Below are positions 12,191 to 27,284 of a stretch of 64,000 bases of DNA, piece after piece. A model generated the notes under the pieces. The model was not told where the DNA came from and ran no database searches. It was given only the letters and a program-made list of their open reading frames with translations. Every line of letters begins with the position of its first letter. Within the stretch, counting starts at the first letter, position 1. A program made the position numbers and the translations under genes. Origin of the DNA: Yamagishiella unicocca (Eukaryota > Chlorophyta > Chlorophyceae > Chlamydomonadales > Volvocaceae). The DNA lies in NCBI GenBank assembly GCA_003116995.1, contig BDSL01000084.1:1-64000 (forward strand). The letters are read 5' to 3'.

Positions 12191-12656
12191 AATGTGGCAT
12201 GCAACCAAAAACGACAGCTGGTGGCTGGTGCCTTTCTCCACGGCCGAACCCCTCCCAATGCCCGCTCCTTGCCATCATCCCACCATTGCGATCATCCCAT
12301 CATCTGCTGCTTCTCGCGGCCCTGGTCGCTAGAAGGCTGACACTAACCCACCACAACCGACCCTTCCCGCGCCGCATCACACCCTACCATGGTAGGGCTC
12401 TCAGCGGCCATCTCTGGGTCCTACACCATGTCGTACCCAGATACGCGCATCCAATATTGCAATGGCGCACGCAGGCTCCGAAACCAAACACTCATCCAAA
12501 GCCTCGCAGGGCTGGCTTCCGTGTTGCCAGTGTTACCGCTTTCATCTCAGGTTCAAAGGGCGTCAATATTGCTGTCAGCGCCTCAGACCTCACGTCCTCC
12601 TCAACCCTAACCGGAAGCGGTGCGCCTCGGGACCACTCAGTAGCCCCCTCCGCCGT

Positions 12657-15644
12657 TCAGGTGCCCAGCCGCCCCCTCATGTCTGCCAGCCGCTGCATGA
12701 GCGCCTGCACGTCCCGGGAGATGGCCGACTGCTGGTCTCGGAGCGACTCGAAGGTAACGGAAGGCTTGGTCTCGGAGCTGGCGACTTCGTCTGGGCCGTC
12801 AGCCCAGACACCAAAGCTGGGCCCGCCCTCCACCTCGCTGACGCTGCTTGCGGCGTCGATGCTGCCCCCTCGACGCGCACCGGCTCCTCCTCCTCCTCCT
12901 CCTCCTCCGGCGGTATATGGGGGCGGGGCCGCCAGCTGCGGTCCACGCGGGGACAACGAGGCCTCCGACCCGCTGCGGGTGGGCGAGTCCAGGGCCTCCA
13001 AGGGAAACGGCGGGTGCGGTCGTGCCGAGGAGCTGTCGGGTACGTCGCCATCAAAGTCCCCTGCGCTGCCGGTCTGAGAGCGCGGCGGCGAGGGCGGCGT
13101 CGTCGGCCGCATGGGTAGCGACGTCGGCGAGGGATGAAAGGCGAAGCTTGTCCTGACGGTGCCGCCACCGCTGCCGTTGCTGCTGCCACCGCCGGAAGCC
13201 CACGCGGGGGTGGCGGGGGCCTGAGGGGGCGCACCGCCGCCCAGACCAAGAAAGCCACGAGGCGTGGCCGGCGCGACGACGCCCACGTACGGCAATTCAT
13301 CGTCATACATGTCGTACGAGGGCAAGCTGCTCCGCTCGTCGACCCAGGACGCCTGCTGCTGCTCCTGCGAGTGCGCGGGAGGGGGCCCGGGGCCCACTAC
13401 TGCCGGCACTGAGTCCCTTAGCCCATCGAGTGAGGCATAGTGGTGGTGCGGAGAGGGGGTATACGGGTGTGCAGGCGAGGGGTTCGCGACCCAGTCTCTG
13501 CCGGCCGACTGCTGCGCCTGCTGCCCCGCTGCAGGCGCCGAGTCCCTCCAAGGAGGCTGCATGGCGAGCGAGGCGTAGTGGCGCGATGGCGGGGTGTGCG
13601 GCGAAGAGACCGGCCCCCACTCCCTGCTGGACACGTGCTGCGCCTGTTGCCTGGCCGCCTCGAGGGCCTCCGATAGGGAGTACGGCAGCGGCGCCGGCGG
13701 GAAGACCACCGAGCTGCCCGGGTAGACAATGACGACACCCGGCCCCGAGCTGCTGCCCGGCGGCCCATGCGGGGTTGCCGTGCCTTCACCTGGGGCTCGC
13801 GTGTCGCCGTCAGCGTCCCCAAGCTCGTCTGCATGGCGGCCCGGGAGAGAGAGAGGTGCGTAAAGCCACAGCGGGTGCGGGGCTGCGTGTACGGCACTAC
13901 GAGGCGGTACCATGAGCAACCCGAAGGCAGACTGGGCCCCTCCCCCTCCCCTCCCCGGCCTCCCGCGGGCCCCAGCCACAGCACCCACCTGACGTGCGGA
14001 GGAGGAAGCGCACCACCTGCTTCCTGGAGCTCTTTCCTGCGGGGCGGTGGCGGGGCGGAGGGCGGATGTGTTAAGGCGGCCACCATGAGGAGAAGCGGGA
14101 GGGCATAATGGGAAGGACAGCGCTGGAAGAAAGCGCTGCCAATGCTGTGGGCGTCAAACTGAACTTCAGTCGACCTCGTCTGCTCATCCAATACACCTAC
14201 TCTTTCGGGCAGCTCGCCACCTCCGTAGAAACGCTGGCGTCGGCTCCCTCAACAGCCATCCCGTCCTGCTGCCCCCATCCGTGCTGCCGCGCTGCCTCCC
14301 CCCGCCATCGCCGCCCCGGCCATTCTCGGTGGCCTTCGCTCCTTGCTGCGACACACGTAAGGCTCGCCGCTCCCTCCGTGGGCTGCACGACCTGCTGCAT
14401 GCGCCACCTCGGAACCGAGCCCCACTGCTGCCACCCAGGCCACTCAGCTCCGACGAGGTCGAGGCGGCGGAGTCCTTGGAGCCGTCCGAGTCAGAGCTGC
14501 CCGATCCTGAGCTTCTGCCGCCCCTTAAGCGGTGCTGCGAGGGTCCCTGGTATAGAGCCTCCGTCGCTGCCAGTGCGGCCGCAGCGGTGTTGCACAGCGA
14601 CGAGTCTGCCCGTGCCAGCTCGCGAGCCACTCGGTCGCGACTGGGGCGGCCACCGCCGTAGTCAGGGGGCGGCACGGGGCGCTTGACAGCGGCGGGTGGG
14701 CAGGAGGCGGCGGACGGGGAGGACCCGGATGAGGAGGGCGACTTAGGTGTCCTCCGCGGCGACGAAAACTTGGCTGGTATGAGGCCCAGATTGGCCTTTC
14801 AGGGGTGTGGGCGGGATGGGATGGGATGTGAGTGGATTCGACAGAGCGCCATGGACCTCACGGCTCGTGAGGACTCCCACCTTGGCGCGTTGTAACTAAC
14901 AAACGAACTAACTGACGGGGTGGCGCATGCCGCAGGTCATGCGGTTTGTACAGCGCAAGCAAGCGCATGGAAAATGTGATAGATAAGGCAGAGAAGGAAA
15001 CCAATCCGCTGAAGCCTCCTCGATTCTTGTTGTGTGTGCAAGCGTGGGAAGTGTTAGTTGCTGAACCAACATCTCCGCCAGCTGCCGTGTGGCTCGCCTT
15101 CCGCAGCTACCCACACCAAATACATTTCAGCCGCAAATGTCAAACGCGGCAGGTGAGCCTCGAATCCGTGGCCAGTGCGGCTGAAAATTCGCGCTCGCTG
15201 CGAGAGCGCCTGCTCATCGCAGACGCAAACTGTACAGTTTTACGCGGACATCTGAACACGGCAGAAATAAATACTCCTGTGATGGCAATGTCCCTCTCAA
15301 ACTCACCGCCTGCTGTAGATAACGTTCCTGCAACTGCACATTCCGGGGCGAGTCCGTTGCAAGACGCTGCACACGCCGACTCTCCTCCAAAATACGCTCA
15401 TTAGCAGCCAGTATGTCATAGTAATCGTCGGATGTCAGCTGCGGGAGAAAGGACGGGAAAGGTAGGGGAATGGCGTCGCGGTGAAGGCCTGGCCAAGCTT
15501 GGCCTGAAGTCTGCCCCGCACGGACTTGCGAGAACTTGAACACAGCCAGGATGGCTACTCAAACAGCGCAACTCGTGGTTCTCTGGTGGCGCGGTATGGT
15601 GTTCGTCGGCACCTCCTACCTATTAACGCTTCGCCGCTTACCAT
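12657..15644 (-). CDS. Unrecognised Ser/Pro/Gly-rich protein with terminal helices
   Basis: Proposed six-exon model: 15644-15642 (start codon only), 15438-15307, 15106-15067, 14773-14408, 14036-13989 and 13828-12657. It totals 1761 nt, 586 residues, with phases consistent at every junction. The first coding exon is just ATG followed by a GTAAGC donor. Residues 2-58 form a charged helix rich in Glu, Arg and Gln (around DDYYDILAANERILEESRR). A basic Ser/Pro stretch follows, then a helix around RDRVARELARADSSL, then a long Pro/Ser/Gly/Gln region with an imperfect internal duplication containing HYASL twice. The last 30 residues are again a likely coiled coil (RDVQALMQRLADMRGRLG) preceding the stop. 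No catalytic motif or membrane span is visible. The large last exon is certain as an open frame; the small exons are inferred. A scaffold or regulatory role is possible but not shown. Confidence 0.65.
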
Positions 15645-16839
15645 TTTCTTGTTCTAAGGTTGCAAACAATTTCGCCAAGCTGCCACAAACGGAACCTCCA
15701 GGTCGGAAAGACGACCGTTACTAGGCTTTCGCCCGCGAAGCTCAGCGGTTACTTTAGGATTCAGGACGTTTGGCACGATTCGGCAAGGACATCATTATCG
15801 AGTATCTCATGGCAGCGTCTTGGATTGCTCAAGCCGCAGACCACTCTGTGTTGCACATTTGTCACCGAGCACATGCCGTACTCGAGACAGTTACATCTCT
15901 TAACTTTGTGCTTCACTACCCAATGTGCATTAAGAATCGCAAACAATGTGGGTTACGTTAGTATCTGCGTTTGAACGCGACCGTGGGACGCCATGCGGAC
16001 CAAAAAAACTGCCGAAACGGCCAACACTTGTTCGGCGTTTAGCGCGGAGATGCTTGACGTAACAACATGTGGCCACCCGTCGGCGCCGTACTATAAGTAT
16101 ACGATGCGTATGCCAAAACTGGACAGGTATAACCTTCGGATTATACAAAAGCGATTTCGTCCCATATCAGATGGCATGTCCGCGTGCATCTGCGACGGCA
16201 GTGCCTCTTCAAGATCTTCATACGTTCCACGTTGGTCCCTAGGCAGCGCCGAATGGAATCAGCGCCGCAGCTGAGCGTACAGTCGTAACCATGTCTGCCG
16301 ACCTGCCATAGACGTAGACGTGCGTGATGGGAACAGGCATCGGCGTTGTTGCACTGCCTTACAGAATGCAAGCCGATAGCTTTCCAACACCACCACCAGC
16401 CTGGCACATAGATGCCCAAAACACTCCCACAACCAGGTGTCTCCCCAGCTGCGTTGTTAGTATGGGGCTTATGCATTTAGAAGCGTCCACCCTACGTCCA
16501 CAACGCCACTTGAGTGCAGATGGACCTAACCTGACCTCCTTGTCTGGTGTCTCTCCGCAGAATCACAGCTGCAGCATGTGTCCTCTCCGCTCGCCAATGC
16601 CCACCACTGCATCCGGTAGCTGCGCACCACTGCTGCCTTTTATCGACCTCAATAGGCTGAGCCGCAGGTAACGCTATGTGCTCATGGGGTGTCTGGGTGC
16701 GGGGCTGCCAAACAGCCAAAGTGGCAAGAGGGCCTACACATCACCAGCGACGCCTACCTGCAGTCCGCTCAAGATCCAACCAGCTATTGATTACCCTACC
16801 ACCTTTTCACCGAATGGGACACCATCAGGTGTCATACCG
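15645..16839. other. Intergenic, no gene seen
   Basis: Moderate-GC DNA between the 5' end of the low-complexity gene and the 3' end of RPT3. Frames on both strands are short, without splice-supported continuity. Confidence 0.5.
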
Positions 16840-16844
16840 TTACA
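16840..16844 (-). terminator. Polyadenylation signal TGTAA (RPT3)
   Basis: Reads TGTAA on the minus strand 56 bases after the RPT3 stop codon. That would give a very short 3' untranslated region. A second TGTAA at 16359-16363 is an alternative. Confidence 0.4.
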
Positions 16845-16899
16845 ACAGGGCAACGGTGCCACACATGGAACCATGCCCTCCTGCCACCACTCCCCTGCT

Positions 16900-20033
<3,134 letters not shown>

Positions 20034-20437
20034 ACTGGGTCTTCAACCTATGGTTAAGGTCCAAGCAACACGCCCAACCCCGGCCGGGGGACCGGCTTTA
20101 CCTACGTGGGGATCGGACAGATCTTAGCAAAAGAAGTTTGTGTGGCAGGTTGAAGCAGTGTCCTTAACAAGTATTTTAGTATTCAGATTAGGGTGTCGTT
20201 AAGTAAATGGACATATCGAAATCAAAGCTGGTAGGGAGGCATGACGAGATGCACATCCGGCATCGCGTCCCAACCCCATCGCGTCCATGCCCAGCCTTGC
20301 CTCAATACAAAACAGTTTGTGAAAAGTAATGCAATTGACTGGGCGCAGGCCAGTGCATAGTGATCGTGTCGACACCCTTAACTAACAAGCCACAGGAACT
20401 CTTCATGCTACGTCGTGCTACGCTGCGGCGTGAAGTG
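20034..20437. promoter_or_regulatory. RPT3 upstream region
   Basis: The stretch directly upstream of the RPT3 start codon. It should contain the RPT3 promoter, but no proteasome-type control element could be assigned. Confidence 0.35.
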
Positions 20438-20611
20438 CTACACGTTGGAGACGCGCATGAAAGGTAAGCGCGTGTAGCGGGCATATACATTGTCATCCAG
20501 CAGTCCAAAACGAGCTTGGGATAAAACCGCAACTGACGAACCAAAGTCCGCAGCATAGCAGATAGCACTCCATAGGTTGGGGGGGATGTCATGAGCAAAG
20601 GAGGGCGTTGT
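20438..20611 (-). CDS. Orphan terminal-exon-like open frame
   Basis: A minus-strand segment preceded by an AAAACAG acceptor at 20613-20612 reads 57 codons to a TAG stop at 20438. The peptide looks natural: it includes NLWSAICYAADFGSSVAVL and then LDDNVYARYTRLPFMRVSNV at the C-terminus. Codon use is less GC-biased than in RPT3. No upstream exon with matching phase was found between here and the V-ATPase gene at 21638, so this may be the last exon of a gene with small exons, a gene remnant, or a retroelement piece. I do not recognise the family. Confidence 0.35.
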   Translation of the reverse strand, partial: TTPSFAHDIPPNLWSAICYAADFGSSVAVLSQARFGLLDDNVYARYTRLPFMRVSNV

Positions 20612-21637
20612 CTGTTTTGTTTTCCAATTATCGATCCTCTATCGTCAGGAGATTCCGTCCCCTTCGCAGGGGTGTGTGGTATTCATCCACCACGGACCAC
20701 CCACACACAACTGCTTGACTTTTCACGGCGGGCTGTCCCAGTCGCCAGCGTCATATGACGTTGTGCGTACCAGTGTATGTTTCGTGAATCTATTAGCAGA
20801 TTGCTGTCTGTCAGTACCTTCAGCCTGCCCGACGTTTTCTCAGGGGGAGTGTTTCCATGCCTGTCACCCAGGGTCACCCCGAAGTCTTTCTCTTACGTCG
20901 TTTGGTTGTAATGTAGCACTGGGTGGAAGGCGATTCAGTGGCCTACGACAGGCCTGAGAGCAGTACCACATGTGTACCCTCAGCATCGTGATCCGGCCGG
21001 ATTGGCCCCATTCAAAGAAAGTTGCATCACAAGGAGGAACGTCAACTTTACACAGTGCACATCTTCAGGGCACTAGGCCGAGACACAAGGTTTCCTCCCA
21101 TCACGCTCCCGATGCCGGATTGATAATCACGCTGCCGTGTCAGTAACTGATTCACGGCATACATAGCGTCCCAGCAGCACTTCATTTCCGCTAGGCCTCA
21201 CACCAGTCAAGTCCCGTACATAAGCAATTACGACGTGTCAATGGGGAACACCAAGCGTATGAAACCCCACACCCTTCCGGGCGGTCGTACAGGCACTCCG
21301 CACAGCTGCCTGACGTCACTCGATTGCATTCCTCAGTCCCATCCATGGAATGCGTCGGGCCTGTAAAAAACTCTCACAGTAACAACGCTCACGCTCGACA
21401 CACTCCCCTGCTGCGACAAGACCAGCCGGATCGGTTCTCAACCCTCTCACGCAAGGCGCAGGTCGCCATGCGCACGCAACATAGCGTCGCGGCTTCGGCG
21501 AAATGCCAAGCTCCTAAACATCTGCCCGTTCAACGAGGGCATTGTTCCCTCCATCATGGCGTCGAATAACCAACGACAAAAGGAGGTGCACACTAACACT
21601 CGCCACTAACTTCTATTTCCATCTGCACACATGCCAC
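20612..21637. other. Intergenic, nothing assigned
   Basis: Between the orphan exon and the V-ATPase stop codon. Part is probably V-ATPase 3' untranslated region. No exon could be supported on either strand. Confidence 0.45.
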
Positions 21638-24600
21638 CTATTGGGTCGAGCTGTCCTCCAGCTGCTTCAGGGTTGCGAAGCTAAACGGCGCGAACCTGTA
21701 TCCATCACCCTTGTAGAATTTACCCATGTACTCCACCCAGTGAAGACGCAGCGCGTGCAGGAAAGCAGACAGTGACTCCATGACCATCAGCACACCAAGT
21801 GTGGCGCATGCAAAAACGAAAAAGCCGATGAACATTGCTCCCACGTTGTTCATAGAGATAGTGAGCATTAGCACACGATCGTAAAATACGCCCGCAAGCT
21901 GGCTGTGCGCCAGCGACAGGGCCCACAGGCGCAGGTAGGAAGCGGTGTTTGATACAGCGCCCAGCACGAACTCGATCGTGTGGATCATCTGTGGATAGGG
22001 AATAAACGTGGGACATGTAAGATATACTTTGCCTCTTACACTCAGAAGCGATACGTAAGCCACTAGCAGGTCAGCAGCGACAAGTATGTGAAGCGCAATA
22101 CCAACATCAATCCGCCAATTCCACGTGGACCCGCACTCACAACAGCACATCCTATCGCACCTGGTGCACCATGACCTCGCCGAACTGGAACTCGCCATGC
22201 CCGTGACCACCGTGGCCGCCACCATGGTCGCCTCCGCCATGTGCACCAGCGTTGTTGTGCCCCTGACCGCCGTGTGGACGATGGCGGCTCTCCTCGTCGT
22301 CAGCCAGAGCACCGTAGTTCTGCGCCATCTCTACGGAGTGGCCCTGTAGGTTACCGTATAAGAGGAAACATAAGCAATTGGTATTCATAAGGCATGTCCA
22401 ACTGCGAACTTTCGCCATCTTATCAACCAAAGCCCGGATCGCGCAACCCCGCAAATTACCGTACCTTCGCCGCCATCATAGCTTCGTGCCGCTTTTTCAG
22501 GATCAGTGGCTTAGGCAGCAACATCCACGGGACAGCGAAAAACGCCACCAGTAGAAGGAACACTTGCAGACCGGCCTGTCCATTGATCAGCGCGTCGTCA
22601 ACGCTCGAGCCTGCCATGTAACGGCGCGAGGCACGCGTCAGAACAACGCGAAGTGCACATTCAGTGGGAGAGAGCTTGCCTTGTCCGACCACACAACAAA
22701 GCGTTCTGTCGAGGAGGACTCACCTGGCGAGAGAAACATGTAAATCATGACGTGGTACAGGTCCGTCAGCCCGCCAGTGCACCACTTGATGACAATTAGA
22801 ATGCAGAGGTACCCGAAAATGCTGTTAAGGAAGATCATCTGGGGGATGAACTCGCAGACCACCGACAGGTGATCCCTGTTTTGAAAACATATTTTTGTCA
22901 GTTTGCGCCTCAGGACAATGGATGTGTGCATGAACAGGGATAGTTGAAGCTGCCCGAGCTACCCGAGCCCTCCCCAAGCTACTACGGTGGGCATTTGCCA
23001 AGTACCAGCAAACTCGCCCGCTGCGATGCGCCTAGGTACAACGCACGCTTTTGCTTTTGGGACAGACCTGTAGTACAAGTTGTTGAACAGCGAGTTGAGG
23101 ATACCAAAGTCCATGTGAACGACACCCATGAGGATGGACATCTTCATCTTGATCGAGTTCAAGTAGGGTAGCTGTAATATGTCAGGGAGGTTGTGGACGG
23201 ATTAGTGGACAACTGTAGCGTGGCAGGCACCCGGTGATAATAAGCACTGTTACCAAATGCTCCTACATGTACGCCCGTGAAGTCCACTGTCCAAGCCCTC
23301 GTCCCGGAACGTTGCGCGTCAGATCCAAACGTTTCTCACCTCGGTCTTACGGCCGTGCCAAACAGGGTCCAATCCAAAGACGACCGGTGCGCTGCCGTTG
23401 GGCATTTTGAGGATGCCACTGGAAGGCGCCAATTGAAAAGCAACTAATCAGCGTTTAGATTCCAACCGGTATGGGGACGCACTCTCAAATCAGGAACAAC
23501 AAGCTGCCCCAAAGCGCCAACAACATGTTAACGTACTCGTATTGTGTTAGGCAGTCACGAGGGTCGATTGTATTCGTGATAGGTTCGCCAAACGCGTTGA
23601 GGATTTCCGATCCGTCTGGGTGGAAGCACTTGAACTTTGAGCGGCCGAAGATGATTGTTGGCATCGAGAAGAACTCGTTGTAGATGAAGCCCACATAGAA
23701 CGCGAAGATACCCATCAACAAGATGACGTACCGGCCACCGAACAAGAGCTCCAGCATGTCACCCAAGTCCTGCGTGAGCCAGGCGAGATTCGAGGTGAAG
23801 TGGATACCAGGACTAACAAGCAACATACACAAAGTGCCTACATACGTTATCATGGACACTTCCACTTCCAGGATCGAGGCTATCTCAAAGACCCACCAGC
23901 GCCCGTTTGCCGGTTCATGGCAGTCAAGTAGCTTCGTCAATGACGTCAAACACATGCGGCAGCCCATCCACCCCACCTGCTTCATGAACTGCTTCTCCTT
24001 GTATACAAGGAAACCCGCGAACGCCATCATGAGGATGGCGTGCCCCCAGTCACCGAACATGACGGCGAAGAGGAACGGAAACGTCATAATTGTCAGCACC
24101 GCAGGGTTGACCTCACGGTAACGAGAAACGCCATACGAGTCGACAATGCTCAGGAAGGATGAAGTGAACTTGTTGGTCTGGAAGTAGGTCGGCGGTTGGT
24201 CGTGCGTCACAACGGGCTGCATGATGACTTGCAGCTGCGGCAGGAAAGGATGGTTTAAGGAAGGAAACAGCGAATGCGTAATCGTGAGGGAAAACATGAT
24301 GCAATTTCTGGGCTCATCAACAGTAGTGACGTCCGTCTGGTTTCACACCGAGCCCCTAGCGTTCCGTTATGTCAACAGCTCGAGCCAATTTATACCGCCA
24401 CCACCTTGCAGCCCGTGTACCCCGCCCAGAACAGGTAACCGTATTTCTTCTTGACGCTTGTGGTCGTTACTGTTTAATTGTCTGTGCAAATAAAAGGTGA
24501 CCCCGTGACATTGTGCTGACAGCCCACTGCATCTGCCGTGAAAACATGTCTCTTGGCAACCAATGTCCCGTCATTGCGAGACATTTAATGCGCTCCAGTC

Positions 24601-26635
24601 TTGACTCCCCAACCCACATCACATGCCATCAAAAGTAGTTGCCTACCTGGGTGCTGCTGTTCTCGGCGCTCTCCCGCAGGGCCCGCTGCACATCCGACTT
24701 AGCAACCGACGGCACCCACGCCTCTGCCACCAGCACCTTTGAAGTGACGTCCACATTCATCTTGTTGAGCGTATGGTAAACTGCCTTCTCGCGCCGGACC
24801 TACATGCGATAAGAGAGGGCTGGTGAGCGCCGTGGCATAGGATTGGGCGCAGGAATTCCGTCATCGGGGAAATCCACTCTGCGTCGGATCTGAATCTGCT
24901 GACGCACTCGGTAGGCGTATGTGCATGCAAGTAAGGATCCGCAGGACCTCTTACCAGCGTGGCCCATTCGTCCAGATTCGTGGCGATCGTCTGCAGCAGC
25001 GACTTGCGGTGCCGCTCGCCCACGTCAATAGTTGTCTGCAGCTCACGGATGCGCGCAGTCACCTCGCTGTCCATCTGACGCTGGCGCGCCGGGTCGTCAG
25101 GGAAGGGGTAGCGATTGGCGCCGAAAGCCTCGCATATCTGCGGCGGGGTTGGGTGGATGCCGCAAAACCCAGGCAAAGACCGCCGGGTCATGTTCAACCT
25201 TAACAACTGCGGACAGGCAGCATTGACAAAACCGATGTGCCGGAAATCATGCATTGTGCAGTGCCCATCTTAGTGTACCCGTCTCATGTTCATTGCTCTG
25301 TCACATCGTCGTTAGGATCCCCAAAACGTAAAAGCCCAACCCTTCCACGTGACATGCCTTCATGATCTTGATCTTTGACCGGTCACCGGCAAAGAAGATG
25401 ACAAATACATGCTTGCTGACGGTCTCGTTGGAAATCGGGTCTTTGACATCTCCCACGGCACCCTGGCGGAGGTACATGTTGCCGCGGGTGGCACGGAAGA
25501 GCAAGCGCTCGAATCCGTTGACCTTTTCGGCTGGGATAGTACCCGCCACGAAGCCGATTCGTGCAACCTTCTCCGGTGCCTGCATTGCATGAGCATACAG
25601 TTAATAACCCAAAGTTTGGAAAAGCAGCTAGTTTACGGTCTCTATGCTGCACCAGTCGGCGACCATGAAGTTTCAAAAAGCCGCTTGGTTACGGGCGCCG
25701 ATCCGCTGCCTATGTTCAAGGGGTTGTCGACCCCTGGGCCAACCTTTACTCCCCGACGACAACAGACGCGGAATTGATGCCAATAACGAGCCAGTCCACG
25801 ATACTAGCGTACTGTCCCCGCGGATCCTCACCCCCATTTCCAGCAAAGGGGCATCGGGATTCTCTTGCACGCCGGAGTAATCGCGGTCGAACGCCTCCAC
25901 GCGAACGTTAGCCTTGGCCTTGTCAAAAAATTTGCCCGCATGCTCCAACACAACCTGCATCATGTTCATTGTTGCCGTCAGGATTGCCCATGCATCAGGG
26001 ACCTGAAGCGCGACGACCCATGTGTCGCTCGCGATGGCTCCGTATGCGTCGCCGCACCTGCAGCTCTACGAGCTCATTATATGTCCGATCGAGGCGCTCC
26101 GTGTTATCGTTCATGCTAATTAGCTCCTTCTCGAGCTCCTCAAGTTTGCTCTCCAGGTCGTCCAGCTCGTGCTTGCCCGTCGGCGCTCCACGCACGGTGG
26201 GGGCGAGCCCCGCTTTTTCTACCTGCTCCTGAAAAAATCGCAATCTGCGTGCCATCTCATCGCAACGCTTGACCTGCAATGTAGGATGGGGTCAGCGGGC
26301 GCTTTATGGCACCAGCTCGCAAAAGCCAATCGCCCTATTGGTCGTCTGGAGGCCGCAAGCCCCTACCACGCTAAGGAGGAAAATCAACGGAGGAAAATCA
26401 CGGACACGCGTATTCAGTAAATTGCTTGCAAAGCATACTGTACCTGGTTCGCGTAGGTTCGCTGGAAGGCGCTCTTCTCCACGTTCAGGTCCTTGAACTG
26501 CAGGAGGCCAACCTCACCCAGAGCCGCGACAGTATCATGCGCACTTTCGCTTGGGATGAGCAGCCGAACAAGCTCCATTTCCTCGCTGCGCCATAGCTCA
26601 ATGTTCTGGAATCCGAAGTCCAAAAGTTTGTTCAT
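21638..26635 (-). CDS. V-type proton ATPase subunit a (Vph1/VHA-a)
   Basis: Fourteen exons: 26635-26444, 26273-26058, 25954-25832, 25579-25358, 25137-24955, 24799-24647, 24234-23977, 23769-23537, 23418-23340, 23171-23068, 22875-22724, 22610-22465, 22343-22161 and 21988-21638. They total 2595 nt, 864 residues, normal for the family. The N-terminus has the diagnostic [19 protein letters not shown] and [11 protein letters not shown]. Residues 1 to about 395 form the cytosolic stator arm with coiled coils, and the membrane half follows from about 405 ([10 protein letters not shown]). The proton-path arginine is R768 in [16 protein letters not shown], equivalent to yeast R735. A cytosolic loop (708-736) has eight histidines among glycines. 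Intron 4 appears to use a GC donor (AAG|GCATGT); the others are GT-AG. Subunit a forms the proton half-channels of the V0 sector in vacuole, endosome, Golgi or contractile-vacuole membranes. Confidence 0.96.
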
Positions 26636-27284
26636 ATTGATTATGCCCCTCCCAGGGCTGGGACGCGGTCTACTTGACAGTTGCCAAGAATTTCCTCAAG
26701 GTGAACTGCTGGTCAACGCGCGCAAGGAACCCGGGTATGTTGTGATTGAGTAGGTTATGTTTTGATTGAGCGTAGCTTGGAATTCCAAAGAGCAGCAGCC
26801 TTCACTTCATGTCCACCTAGATCGGCAGCCAACTGCCCTAGCAGGCAGCGTGATATGTGAAGTTGCAGCTTCGTGAGGGAACCTGAGGAACTGGTCGTGG
26901 ACGAGTGTCGTACTTTACCGTCGTACTGTTAGTGGTCTGGACACTGGACTGCACGGAACAATTGTCCACGCACAGCCGCGTTAATCACGTTGCACATGAA
27001 GGCCAAGGTGAGTCGTCGGTAGGCGCATGACTCCATGCCCCATGCCGCTAGAATTATGCTGGCCAAGGCCATCTACGTCAGAGCCCAATGCGCGGTTCCT
27101 TCTTTAACTTCAAACGCACATTTTGTTATCCTATTTTATAAGCGTTACTTCATCTGCTTGCTTAGTGTCCCATGGGCCTGCATATTCCTGCACCACGCTT
27201 CATGACGATTCCCACCTGATCAGCTCTAACCCTGTATTCACTCAACAGCAACTTCAGCTGTGCTGCCGGTTTCACCGTACCCAG
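26636..27284. promoter_or_regulatory. Divergent intergenic region, V-ATPase a and FAD monooxygenase
   Basis: About 650 bases between two start codons on opposite strands, expected to hold both promoters. No specific regulatory element is recognised. Confidence 0.4.

Noticed and set aside
13418..14191. 257-residue minus-strand frame overlapping the low-complexity gene
   Set aside because: It is a shifted frame of the 12657-13828 exon. The other frame shows repeated peptide units and in-phase splice junctions; this one shows Arg/Ser runs typical of GC-rich shadow frames.
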